The translations under genes were made by a program, and so were the position numbers. Below are positions 28,984 through 36,835 of a DNA stretch of 64,000 nt, in pieces (positions within the stretch are counted from its first letter, which is position 1; each line of letters opens with the position of its first letter). The notes beneath the pieces are model-generated. The model had not been told where the DNA came from and did not search any database. It saw only the letters and a program-made list of their open reading frames with translations. The stretch comes from Burkholderia oklahomensis C6786 (GTDB lineage Bacteria; Pseudomonadota; Gammaproteobacteria; Burkholderiales; Burkholderiaceae): assembly GCF_000959365.1 (NCBI RefSeq), contig NZ_CP009556.1, forward strand, positions 1,860,001-1,924,000, given 5' to 3'.

Positions 28984-29195
28984 ATCTTCTGGATGATGCC
29001 GGACAGCATGTCCTTGACGGCCTTGAGCACCGCGCTCTGATAGCCGACGAACACCGAGTACTGCTGGATCGCGAACTGCGCCTGCAGCATGCTCGCCGGA
29101 TCGTTGAGATCGGACGCGGACATTTTCGATTCGACGTCGTGGCCGACCTTGTCGACGAGACGCGACAACTGCTGATTGACGGCTTCGATGTCCAT
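28980..29195 (-). CDS. sctF: T3SS needle subunit SctF (SsaG/EscF)
   Basis: The 71-residue protein, the same length as SsaG, reads MDIEAVNQQLSRLVDK and ends MLQAQFAIQQYSVFVGYQSAVLKAVKDMLSGIIQKI. This closely mirrors the SsaG C-terminus (AQFALQQYS...IKDMLSGI). It is a helical hairpin with the central N-D-P turn (LNDPASM) that polymerises into the needle. It lies 14 bp after the AraC regulator gene and opens the structural part of the block. Confidence 0.95.
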   Translation of the reverse strand: MDIEAVNQQLSRLVDKVGHDVESKMSASDLNDPASMLQAQFAIQQYSVFVGYQSAVLKAVKDMLSGIIQKI

Positions 29196-29209
29196 CGGCG
29201 CAGCCTCCG

Positions 29210-29935
29210 TCAAGCCGCCGCGGCCGTCGGCCGCTTCATGCGCAGCCGGTACTGCGTCGGATTGCAGCAGTAGCGCCGGCGGAAGCTGTCGGTGAAATGC
29301 GCGTGATTCGAGAAACCGCATTCGTGCGCGATGTCGAGAATGCGCATCGACGTCGACGCGAGCAGATGCTGCGCATGCGCGAGACGGCGCTCGACGAGCC
29401 AGCGCTTCGCGGGCACGCCGTATTTCTCGACGAACAGCAGATTGAACTTGCGCGGCGGCAGCCCGAACTCCTCGGCGAAGCGCGCGACGCTCCACGGATT
29501 GAGCGCGTGCGCGTCGACGAAGTCGACGAACTCGGTGTCGCCCGCCATCGCCGCGTGCAGCAGGCGCGAGAAGTACGCGCGGTCCGAGCCGAGGCAATAC
29601 ACGTACAGAAAGCTGAGGAGCGCCGGGCGCGACACGGGCGCGAGCAGCTCCAGCATGCCGATCACCTCGGGCGACGTCGCGACGACGCGCAGCGGCTCGC
29701 CGCGAAACGGCGTCGGCTGCGGCGGCTCGATCAGCGCGTTGATTTCCGCATACAGCGTGCGGAAGTCCGCTGCGTAGAAATCGGCGGACTGGATGTCGGT
29801 GCCGGCGCCGGCGTCGCACAACGCGGCGTCGTCACGGGTGACGGCGATACAGTCGCCCGGCACCGTGTGGATCAGTCCGCGCGTCCTCACCTGGCCGCTC
29901 AGGCGGCCGAACATGAAACGTACAACTTGCATCAA
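29210..29935 (-). CDS. AraC-family transcriptional activator encoded at the head of the needle operon
   Basis: The 241-residue protein has a C-terminal AraC DNA-binding domain (about residues 135-235; WSVARFAEEFGLPPRKFNLLFVEKYGVPAKRWLVERRLAHAQHLL and ILDIAHECGFSNHAHFTDSFRRRYCCNPTQYR). The N-terminal half includes LLSFLYVYCLGSDRAYFSRLL, a pattern seen in T3SS-linked AraC proteins. It has no SPI-2 counterpart at this position. As first gene of the needle block and divergent from the translocon genes, it is placed to control both. Targets are inferred. Confidence 0.85.
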   Translation of the reverse strand: MMQVVRFMFGRLSGQVRTRGLIHTVPGDCIAVTRDDAALCDAGAGTDIQSADFYAADFRTLYAEINALIEPPQPTPFRGEPLRVVATSPEVIGMLELLAPVSRPALLSFLYVYCLGSDRAYFSRLLHAAMAGDTEFVDFVDAHALNPWSVARFAEEFGLPPRKFNLLFVEKYGVPAKRWLVERRLAHAQHLLASTSMRILDIAHECGFSNHAHFTDSFRRRYCCNPTQYRLRMKRPTAAAA

Positions 29936-29996
29936 GCCCCCATGGCTGTTGTTGCTGCTTGGTCGGAATCATCGGCTATTTGGCTGAAAAATCGTC

Positions 29997-30012
29997 TCAG
30001 GTCATCACCTGA
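29997..30012 (+). promoter_or_regulatory. Palindromic candidate regulatory box in the araC/sseA divergent region
   Basis: TCAGGTCATCACCTGA is a dyad with 6-bp arms and a CATC centre. Its complement, TCAGGTGATGACCTGA, differs by one base from the element at 20204-20219, and its core is shared with 16628-16640. It lies 62 bp upstream of the AraC gene start and about 350 bp upstream of sseA. It is the most symmetrical of the three copies. Confidence 0.5.
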
Positions 30013-30363
30013 AACCGTCGGTCGGCGAGGCCGCGTGCCGCATCCGGCGCATCGCCGGTTCGTTGTCGAAAAAACGGAATGCGCGGCCGGATTCCGAAAA
30101 AGCCTGCGGCAGCGCGTCGCTACGATGGATGCAACGGATCGAGATCGACGGCAAGCGCGTGTGCGACTACATCTGGTCGCTGCCCGAAGTGATCCGCTGA
30201 CGTGTCATGCGATGCGCGTCGCGCGGCCGGCCGCGTGGGCCGCCGCGAAAGCGAATGCGGCGGCCGCGCGAGCGCCATTCCGAAATCGAAAGCCGCCGAG
30301 GTTTTCAGTAAAGCGAAAGCACACGGCGAAATTACGATGAAACCGTCAAGAACGAGGTGAGCG

Positions 30364-30714
30364 ATGCAAGGACTCGAGCAACTGAAGGATGCGATGACCG
30401 ATCTGCGCCGGCGCAAGGAAGCGATGCGCGAGCAGATGCAGGCGTTCGGCGCATTGCAGGACGAAATCGCGGCGCTGCGCGCACGGGCCGCGCACGATCC
30501 GGACGCGCGACGCAAGCTGCAGCGTCTCGACGATCTAATGCGGCACGGCGGGCAGGGTTTGGCCGACAGGATGAATGAGCAGGCGGGCAAGGCCGAACGC
30601 TGCCTGAAGGCGCTCGGCGACGAGATCGCGCAGCTCGCGGGCGGCGCCGCGCCGGAAGCCGCGGCTTCGCGAGAGAGCCGGGCAGTGAAGCAGTTCAATC
30701 GCGCATTTGTCTGA
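30364..30714 (+). CDS. sseA: SseA/CesAB-like translocator chaperone
   Basis: This 116-residue, highly charged, entirely coiled-coil protein (LKDAMTDLRRRKEAMREQMQAFGALQDEIAALRARAAHD...) matches SseA (about 108) in length, composition and position before sseB. SseA is the chaperone of SseB and SseD. The ATG at 30364 follows GAGGTG at a normal distance. The 428 bp upstream separate it from the divergent AraC gene. Assignment is by synteny and predicted structure. Confidence 0.78.
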   Translation: MQGLEQLKDAMTDLRRRKEAMREQMQAFGALQDEIAALRARAAHDPDARRKLQRLDDLMRHGGQGLADRMNEQAGKAERCLKALGDEIAQLAGGAAPEAAASRESRAVKQFNRAFV

Positions 30715-30797
30715 TCCCGCAACGAAGCGAAGCAATACGAAGCAATACGAAGCGAACCATAGCAGGACGTAGCGAAACGAAACGGAGAAATCGAGCC

Positions 30798-31352
30798 ATG
30801 ACGACCATTCAACCGACGACCCATAACGTGACGTACAACGCCGACCCGGTCGGCGGCAGCGAGAACCGCAACGTCAGCAATCCGCATCCGATCGGCGACA
30901 GCATCGCGATGATGCTCGTGATCATGGATCTGCTGAGCCGCCAGACGACCGCGAAGCTCGACGACATGCAGAAGAAGTCGAACATCTCGCGCGACGCGCA
31001 GGACATGGCGAACAAGGTCGAGGCCGCGCTCGCGAAGCTGATCAAGCCGGAAGACAAGGCCGAGCTGCCCGCCGACGTGCTCAAGTACATGAAGGACAAC
31101 AACATTCTCGTGAACGGCAAGACGATCGACGACTTCATGAAGGACAAGGGCGGCAAGCTCGACAAGGCGGATCTGATGTCGGTGAAGTCGTCGCTGGAAT
31201 CGGTGTCGGGGCGCGCGTCGGATTTCATTCAGCAGAGCCAGCTGAAGATGCAGCAGTTGATGCAGAACTACAACACGGCGGTGCAGATGATCAACAGCCT
31301 GCAGAGCATGCTGGCCGAATCGACGAAGGGCATCGCGTCGGCGATCCGCTGA
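30798..31352 (+). CDS. sseB: T3SS filament/translocon protein SseB (EspA family)
   Basis: The 184-residue protein (SseB is about 196) has the EspA/SseB arrangement. A polar N-terminus is followed by a hydrophobic helix (IGDSIAMMLVIMDLLSRQT), a charged middle (DNNILVNGKTIDDFMKDKGGKLDKADLMSVKSSLE) and a C-terminal coiled coil (FIQQSQLKMQQLMQNYNTAVQMINSLQSMLAEST). EspA-type filaments form a sheath on the needle tip in EPEC, and SseB caps the SPI-2 needle. A GGAG lies before the ATG. Confidence 0.9.
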   Translation: MTTIQPTTHNVTYNADPVGGSENRNVSNPHPIGDSIAMMLVIMDLLSRQTTAKLDDMQKKSNISRDAQDMANKVEAALAKLIKPEDKAELPADVLKYMKDNNILVNGKTIDDFMKDKGGKLDKADLMSVKSSLESVSGRASDFIQQSQLKMQQLMQNYNTAVQMINSLQSMLAESTKGIASAIR

Positions 31353-31410
31353 CGCGCCGCGCGGCCGGCGCGGCTTCGATCGCGCCGGTCGCCGCACGGG
31401 AGACCATCCG

Positions 31411-31890
31411 ATGGCCGCACTCAATCAAACGATGCCGGACGACGATCACGCGGTGCTGCAGCGCTTCTTCGCGTCGGGCGGGTCGATCCGCATGCTCGCC
31501 GACGTCGAGCGGCGCGACCTCGACACGCTGTACTCGTACGCGACGCAGCTCTTCGACGCGGGCGAGCTGCACGCGGCGCGCAACTTCTTTCTGATGCTCG
31601 CGCGCGTCGATCACTGGCGCTTCGATTACTGGTTCGCGCTCGGCCTTTGCCATCAGCGGCTCGCCCAGCATGACGAAGCGATCTTCTGCTTCAGCCGCGC
31701 CGGGATGATCGGCGTCGACGATCCGCGCGCGTCGTATCACGCGGGCATCAGCTACCGGCTCGTCGGCAATCTCGACTACGCGGCGAAGGCGTTTCGCGCG
31801 GCGCTGAACTGGTGCGGCGAGCGCGACGCATACCGCGACATCAAGGCAGACGCGATGCGGCAGCTCGCGCAATGTGAACGGGAGAAATGA
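31411..31890 (+). CDS. sscA: SscA/CesD class-II translocator chaperone (TPR)
   Basis: The 159-residue SycD/LcrH-type chaperone has three TPR-like units (residues ~35-140): LYSYATQLFDAGELHAARNFFLMLARVDHWRFDYWFALGLCHQRL, FCFSRAGMIGVDDPRASYHAGISYRLVGNLDYAAKAF. It should hold the pore protein SseC encoded immediately downstream (1 bp gap). Position and length match sscA (157). Confidence 0.93.
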   Translation: MAALNQTMPDDDHAVLQRFFASGGSIRMLADVERRDLDTLYSYATQLFDAGELHAARNFFLMLARVDHWRFDYWFALGLCHQRLAQHDEAIFCFSRAGMIGVDDPRASYHAGISYRLVGNLDYAAKAFRAALNWCGERDAYRDIKADAMRQLAQCEREK

Positions 31891-31891
31891 A

Positions 31892-33391
31892 ATGGCGGTT
31901 GCGATCAACGGTCATGGAACGCAGGGGAATGCGCTCGCGCCGATCAAGCCCGACCGGCAGGCCGACGGCGCCGAACGCGCGCGCGCGGCGGCGGGCTTGC
32001 TGCGCGGCGCGTCGATCGTCGTCGACGACGCGCGCGCACGGCTTTCCGCCGACGCGCGCGCGCCGCTCGCCGCGCAGGCGCTCGTGTCGATGAAGGAGGC
32101 GGCGGGCGCGCTCGGCCGCGTGCTCGAGAAGTTCGACCGCGCGTCCGGCGACAAAGGCGCGGCGCCGCCGATCGGCCCGCGCGCGTTCGAGAACGTGTCG
32201 ATGGAGACGATGCTGCTCGCGACGACGCTGCTGTCGACGAAGGCGCTCGGCAACACCGCGGCGCTGAAGAGCAAGGCGCTCGAGATCCTGTCCGCGAAGC
32301 AGGACGAGGTCCGGCAGCAAGAGATCAAGGATTATCGCGAGCAGATCGACAAGGCGGTCGAGCAGCAGCAGAAGGCGAAGAAGGCCGGCATCTTCGGCGT
32401 GATCTTCGACTGGATCGTCGCGGCCGTCGAGGTCGTGTCCGGCGTCGCGAAGATGATCGGCGGCGCGCTGTCCGGCAACGCGATGATGGTCGCGGGCGGC
32501 GCGATGGATCTGATGGCGGGCTTCGCGGGCGTCGTGAAGGCGACGATGAACACGCTCGCGCTGATCGACGAGAAGAACGCGGACAAGTACCGGCAGGTCG
32601 CCGACGTCGCCGCGAAGGTGCAACTGACGTTCGAGATCGCGGGCGCGGTCGTCGACGTGACGAGCGCCGCGCGCAACATGCTGCTCACGAAGGCGATTCC
32701 GAAGGCGACGGCCGCCGTGCTCGAAAAGGGCGCGGGCGAGGCGCTCGAGCAGGCGATCAAGTCGGGCAGCAAGCAGGCGGTCGAGAAGACCGCGCAGGCG
32801 GTCGGCAAGGAAGTCGCCTCGCAGGTGTCCGAACAGATTCTGCAGGGGCTCGGCAAGACCGCGCTCGAAGCGTCGAAGCAGGCGGGCAAGGAAGCGCTGC
32901 AGAAGACGGTCCAGCAGCTCGGCGTGAACCGGATGCTCGAGAGCTTCTCGCGCGAGGCGATCGAGAAGATGGTGACGAAGGCGGTGCAGAAGGTCGCGAA
33001 CGAGGCGATCGACCGTGGCGTCGAGCTGACCGCGCAGGAACTGACGAAGGCGATCGCGAAACAGGTCAAGCGCGACGTGATGGCGGCCGCGCTGAAGGCG
33101 TCGCTGTCGCCGCTCTTGAACACGACGCGCGCGACGGTCGGCGCCGCGAGCCAGACGATGTCGGGCGTGCTCGGCGTCGAGCGCGCGAAGCTGCAGAAGG
33201 AGATCGACCAGCTGATTCTCGACCAGCAGTGGCTGCAAATGTGCTTCGAATTCTACAAGCAGCAGAAGGAAGCGCAGACGAAGGACGCGAAGGCGCTCGT
33301 CGAGAAGGCGGGGCAGGCGGTCGAGGACGGCAGTCAGGCGCTCAGGCAGAGCGCCGCGGTGCAGGCGCAGATCGCCGCATCGATGGTTTGA
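31892..33391 (+). CDS. sseC: T3SS pore-forming translocator SseC (EspD/YopB family)
   Basis: The 499-residue protein (SseC is about 484) has central hydrophobic segments (FGVIFDWIVAAVEVVSGVAKMIGGALSGNAMMVAGGAMDLMAGFAGVV) flanked by long coiled coils (LEILSAKQDEVRQQEIKDYREQIDKAVEQQQKAKK; C-terminal IDQLILDQQWLQMCFEFYKQQ). It inserts in the host membrane to form the translocation pore with the SseD-like protein. The ATG at 31892 was chosen because GGGAG lies about 7 nt upstream. Confidence 0.92.
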   Translation: MAVAINGHGTQGNALAPIKPDRQADGAERARAAAGLLRGASIVVDDARARLSADARAPLAAQALVSMKEAAGALGRVLEKFDRASGDKGAAPPIGPRAFENVSMETMLLATTLLSTKALGNTAALKSKALEILSAKQDEVRQQEIKDYREQIDKAVEQQQKAKKAGIFGVIFDWIVAAVEVVSGVAKMIGGALSGNAMMVAGGAMDLMAGFAGVVKATMNTLALIDEKNADKYRQVADVAAKVQLTFEIAGAVVDVTSAARNMLLTKAIPKATAAVLEKGAGEALEQAIKSGSKQAVEKTAQAVGKEVASQVSEQILQGLGKTALEASKQAGKEALQKTVQQLGVNRMLESFSREAIEKMVTKAVQKVANEAIDRGVELTAQELTKAIAKQVKRDVMAAALKASLSPLLNTTRATVGAASQTMSGVLGVERAKLQKEIDQLILDQQWLQMCFEFYKQQKEAQTKDAKALVEKAGQAVEDGSQALRQSAAVQAQIAASMV

Positions 33392-33436
33392 ACGCACGGC
33401 GGATAGGCGCCGTCTGAAATTCGAGGAGAACGCGTG

Positions 33437-34015
33437 ATGAGTACTGTGACGCAAGCCGGCAGCGCGCCGGTCCGCACCGATACGCTGGGCATCGACACGG
33501 CCGGCATGTTCGGCGCGGGCGATGGACCGATGGCGACGATCGATCAATTGAAGGCGAAGCTGCAGAAGATCTTCAGCGAGATGCGCGATCTGGAGCGCGC
33601 GTTCAACGAGGCGATGCAGCGGATCGCGTACGACCGGCAGGTCGGCGTGCTCGAGACGAAGGAGCAGGCGATCATGCAGAACTTCGATGCGGCGATGGCG
33701 TCGGCGGTCGCGCAGATCGTCGGCGGCGCGGTGAGCGCGATCGGCGCGGCGTCGGGCAGCCAGCTCGGCGCGTCGGCCACCGACGGGCTGTCGAAGGCCG
33801 GGCAGGGGATCGCGGGCGTCGCGAACGCGTCGCTCACGCGCGACGCGCAGCAGACGCAGTTGCAGGGCGATTTCGAGGGCCAGTCCGCCGAGCGCCTGCA
33901 AAAGGCGCTCGCGTCGACGATCGAGCGCGCGCTCGATGCGTCGCGGCAGATGCGCGACGCGCTGCGCGATCTCGTGACGCTGCAAGGGCAGATCGCCGCC
34001 GCGGTGCGGTATTGA
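33437..34015 (+). CDS. sseD: T3SS translocator SseD (EspB family)
   Basis: The 192-residue protein (SseD is about 195) has an N-terminal polar region, a coiled coil (IDQLKAKLQKIFSEMRDLERAFNEAMQRIAYDRQVGVLETKEQAIMQ), one hydrophobic segment (MASAVAQIVGGAVSAIGAASGSQ) and a C-terminal coiled coil. This is the second pore subunit. The ATG at 33437 has AGGAG 8 nt upstream; a GTG directly before it (33434) is an alternative. Confidence 0.88.
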   Translation: MSTVTQAGSAPVRTDTLGIDTAGMFGAGDGPMATIDQLKAKLQKIFSEMRDLERAFNEAMQRIAYDRQVGVLETKEQAIMQNFDAAMASAVAQIVGGAVSAIGAASGSQLGASATDGLSKAGQGIAGVANASLTRDAQQTQLQGDFEGQSAERLQKALASTIERALDASRQMRDALRDLVTLQGQIAAAVRY

Positions 34016-34028
34016 CGAGGGGCGCGCG

Positions 34029-34463
34029 ATGCAGGCCGAAGCCCTCGACGCGGCGACCCGCTATCTGCAAGCGCAAGGCATGCAGCCGGAGCCCGCGTAT
34101 TTCGGCGAGAGCCGCTACCGGATCGGCTGGCGCGTGCGGATCAACGATCTCGATCTCGTCTACCGGCTCGTCGACGACAGCCTCGTCGTCTGCGACCTCG
34201 CCGCGTGCGGCGGCGGGGGCGGTGCGAGCGACGCGGTCGCGACGTTCATTCACCTCGTGCACCGGATGGAGCGCGCCGGCATTCCGCTGCGCGAGGTGCG
34301 CGGGACGTTCTTCGAGACGGCGTCGAACGCGCAGTTGAACCGGTTGCGGCGGCGGCTCGCGACGGTGCTCGAAGCGCAGGGCGCGTACTGGCGCGATATC
34401 GACGGCGATCCGTGGCTGATCTATCCGGTCGGCGCGCAGGCGGCGGAAATCGTGCGGCAATAG
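34029..34463 (+). CDS. sseE: SseE-like protein with class-I-chaperone fold
   Basis: The 144-residue protein resembles SseE (137) in its EPAYFGE opening, LVYRLVDDSLVVCDL strand pair and C-terminal RRRLATVLEAQGAYWRDIDGDPWLIYP block. The alpha/beta pattern is that of CesT/SycE chaperones. It is the last gene of the sseA-E block. The SPI-2 genes that normally follow (sscB, sseF, sseG) are absent. SseE function is not well defined in Salmonella; a chaperone role is an inference. Confidence 0.78.
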   Translation: MQAEALDAATRYLQAQGMQPEPAYFGESRYRIGWRVRINDLDLVYRLVDDSLVVCDLAACGGGGGASDAVATFIHLVHRMERAGIPLREVRGTFFETASNAQLNRLRRRLATVLEAQGAYWRDIDGDPWLIYPVGAQAAEIVRQ

Positions 34464-34524
34464 CGGGGCGGCGGGCGTCGCCGCTCGCCGGGCCGCGGGC
34501 CGCGGGCCGCTGGCGCGATGTCCA

Positions 34525-34643
34525 ATCACCCGATAGTCCGATCACCCGATAGTCCGATCACCCGATAGTCCGATCGCCCGATAGTCCGATCGCCCGATCG
34601 CCCGATCGCCCGATCGCCCGATCGCCCGATCGCCCGATCGCCC
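34525..34643. repeat. Compound tandem repeat at the right edge of the T3SS locus
   Basis: Four 16-bp units (CCCGATAGTCCGATCA or ...CG) at 34529-34592 give way to about six copies of an 8-bp unit CCCGATCG. The unit contains GATC-rich palindromes. It is non-coding, lies 62 bp after sseE and separates the T3SS locus from the DM13 gene. The rest of 34464-34771 shows nothing recognisable. Confidence 0.9.
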
Positions 34644-34771
34644 GCGACGGTACGCCGCACGGCGACCGCATCCGTCCGTCTGTCATATTTCCGCCGCCGC
34701 GCCGACTGTAGTCGTGCCGGCCCCGTCCGCGGGCGTCCGGCACATCGATTCGACTACGGAGGACGGAAGCA

Positions 34772-35242
34772 ATGAAGAAAGAAGGGATCTGGATCGGCTC
34801 GCACGTGATCGCGTTCGTGTTGGGTTTCGCGCTCGGCGTGTATGCGCTGCCGATCCTGACGGCCGACGCGGGGGCGAGCGAAACCGAGCTGCGCCCGATC
34901 ACCGGCCGCGCGCTCTACACGGGGCGCTTCGAGCGCGGCCTGACGGGCGGCGATCCGCTGCACTGGACGGACGGCAAGCTATCCGTCACGCGCACGGCGC
35001 TCGCATTCGAAGGGCGCGTCGCGCCGGGGCCCGACTACAAGATCTACCTGACGCCGGAGTTCGTCGCGTCGAAGCCGGCGTTTCTCGCGGCGAAGTCGCG
35101 CGCGCTGCGGGTCGGCGAGCTGAAGACATTCGGCGACTTCGTCGTGCCGCTCGCGGAGGGCGTCGATGTCGGCGATTACACGACCGTCGTCATCTGGTGC
35201 GAGCGGTTTTCGCAGTTCATCGGGGCGGCGAAGTATCGGTGA
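34772..35242 (+). CDS. Exported DM13-domain protein
   Basis: The 156-residue protein has one N-terminal hydrophobic segment (HVIAFVLGFALGVYALPILTA), a signal peptide or anchor, and a DM13 domain (ALAFEGRVAPGPDYKIYLTPEFV...TFGDFVVPLAEGVDVGDYTTVVIWCERFSQFIGAAKY). DM13 domains are predicted to take part in redox or metal chemistry outside the cytoplasm, and the single Cys in IVIWCERF-type motifs is conserved. The ATG has GGAGG upstream. It appears monocistronic and unrelated to the T3SS. Confidence 0.85.
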   Translation: MKKEGIWIGSHVIAFVLGFALGVYALPILTADAGASETELRPITGRALYTGRFERGLTGGDPLHWTDGKLSVTRTALAFEGRVAPGPDYKIYLTPEFVASKPAFLAAKSRALRVGELKTFGDFVVPLAEGVDVGDYTTVVIWCERFSQFIGAAKYR

Positions 35243-35562
35243 CGCGCGTCGATCGTGTGTCGTTGCGTTGCGTTGCGCGCGTGCGGCCGACGAAGGGCGC
35301 CGGTCGGCCGGTCGTTCATCGATCCGGCATGCTGGAAGCGGCTTGGGCTGTCGGGCGTATCGGCGCCCGGTCGGCGGATCGCATGGAAGCCGCCGCCGGC
35401 GGCCGTTCTCGAACGAAAGTCGCAAACCGCGCCGACGAGGAGGCGGCGTGACTGGCGCGCAGACGGCAAGCGCTCGACGAACGCTGGCAGGCTTTGTCCG
35501 CCGCACGCGACGACGTGGCGAGCGCGGCCCGCCGGCGCCGAGACGCCGGCTCGGCGAAACGA
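35243..35562. other. Intergenic region without recognisable gene
   Basis: The 320 bp lie between the DM13 gene and the 3' end of the dioxygenase gene. Open frames here are short, lack start-site signals and show no family resemblance. A clear terminator was not found. Confidence 0.6.
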
Positions 35563-36717
35563 TCAGCGCTGCAGCACGAGAATCCGCGACAGCAACTCGT
35601 CCCGATCGATATAGCAGCCCTGGAAATGCCGGGCCCCGCTCGCCGGATCGAAGGCGTCCCGGGCGTGCAGAACGCGGCGATTGTCGAAACACCACATCTG
35701 CCCGGCCTCCAGCCGGCGGCGAAAGCGGAAGCGTTCGTCGCGCGTCATTTCGATGAAGCGGCGATAGGCGCGATAGTAGCGCTGCATCAGCCGCGATTCG
35801 ATGTCGAACGGCCCGCGCAGGAAGTTCGCGATGCGGATCTCGGCCACCTCGCCGGCGGGATCGAGCGCGATCACCGGCGCGAGACAGCGGTAATCGCTAT
35901 GACGATCCTTGTTTCGGAACTCCACCGGCACGTCGCACAATAGCCGGTACGCATCCGGTTCTTCGCCGCGCAACGCTTCGGCTATCGCAAAGCCGTCGAC
36001 GAAGGTGCTGTCGCCGCCGCGGGCGTCGTTGATCAGGCAGTGCAGGAACTGCAGGCCGGGCTGCAACTCGCGCGTCGGCAAGTCGGTGTGAAGGGGAAGG
36101 TTGAAGGCGGTATAGGCGTTGCTGTCGGCGTCCGTCTTGGATTGCACGTCGAACAGCATGCCGAAATTCGTTTCGCGAATGAACGAAACCCGCCGGGCGA
36201 TGCGGATCAGCGTGCCGGGATCGCAAGGCAAGCCGCGAACCTGGGTCAAGCCTGTGTCGCGCACGGCCGACAGCCAGGCAAGCAGCGCCTGTGGGTCTTC
36301 CATGACCGCCCGGTAATCGAAGGCCGGCAGCGCCAGGTCCGCCGACCAGCGCCGTCGGCGAGGCCGTGACGCATGCCGCTCGGCTCGCGACGCATCGTCG
36401 TACGCATGCGCGCGTAGCCAGCCCGGATCGAAGCGGCTGACGTGCCCGTCTTGCCATTGCACGGCAAGTGCCCCCTGCGCATCGATTTCGGCCGTCGCCG
36501 CTTCGAGGTCTTCAGGCATGTCGGCGATTTCGAACACCTGCTCGCGGGTCACGCTGTAAACGCACGCGGGGCAAGGGCAATTGTCCCGCAGCCACAGGTT
36601 GTGAAAGGGGCTGACGCGACCGTCCGCCCAGTCGACCTCGACGAGGCCCGGCGCGCGGCGAGCCGCAATCAGCGCGCTGATCAAGGGGTAGGTTCGATAG
36701 TCGGCGATGGCGTTCAT
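35563..36717 (-). CDS. Gamma-butyrobetaine hydroxylase-like 2-oxoglutarate/Fe(II) dioxygenase
   Basis: The 384-residue protein has an N-terminal DUF971/GBH zinc-binding domain (VDWADGRVSPFHNLWLRDNCPCPACVY; cysteine cluster CPCPAC) and a TauD-type dioxygenase domain. The latter has the iron ligands HTD (FNLPLHTDLP) and the distal His in NRRVLHARDAF, plus the 2-oxoglutarate Arg near HFQGCYIDRDEL. Such enzymes hydroxylate gamma-butyrobetaine to carnitine or act on related trimethylammonium compounds. A LysR regulator is encoded divergently, which suggests substrate-controlled expression. The exact substrate is unknown. Confidence 0.85.
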   Translation of the reverse strand: MNAIADYRTYPLISALIAARRAPGLVEVDWADGRVSPFHNLWLRDNCPCPACVYSVTREQVFEIADMPEDLEAATAEIDAQGALAVQWQDGHVSRFDPGWLRAHAYDDASRAERHASRPRRRRWSADLALPAFDYRAVMEDPQALLAWLSAVRDTGLTQVRGLPCDPGTLIRIARRVSFIRETNFGMLFDVQSKTDADSNAYTAFNLPLHTDLPTRELQPGLQFLHCLINDARGGDSTFVDGFAIAEALRGEEPDAYRLLCDVPVEFRNKDRHSDYRCLAPVIALDPAGEVAEIRIANFLRGPFDIESRLMQRYYRAYRRFIEMTRDERFRFRRRLEAGQMWCFDNRRVLHARDAFDPASGARHFQGCYIDRDELLSRILVLQR

Positions 36718-36835
36718 GAGCGATTCCTTCGTGGCGGCACGCGGCTTCCCGACCGCGTTGCATCAGACTTCATCTTGCCCGCGGCGCCCGTTGTGCTACA
36801 AATGATGTTTCGATCCGAATCCATTACATGAAGTT

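Noticed and set aside
29936..30363. Small gene in the araC/sseA interval
   Set aside because: The only open frames are short, without start signals, and the interval is expected to hold divergent promoters.
34525..34643. CRISPR array
   Set aside because: Units are 8 or 16 bp in direct tandem without spacers, and no cas genes are present.
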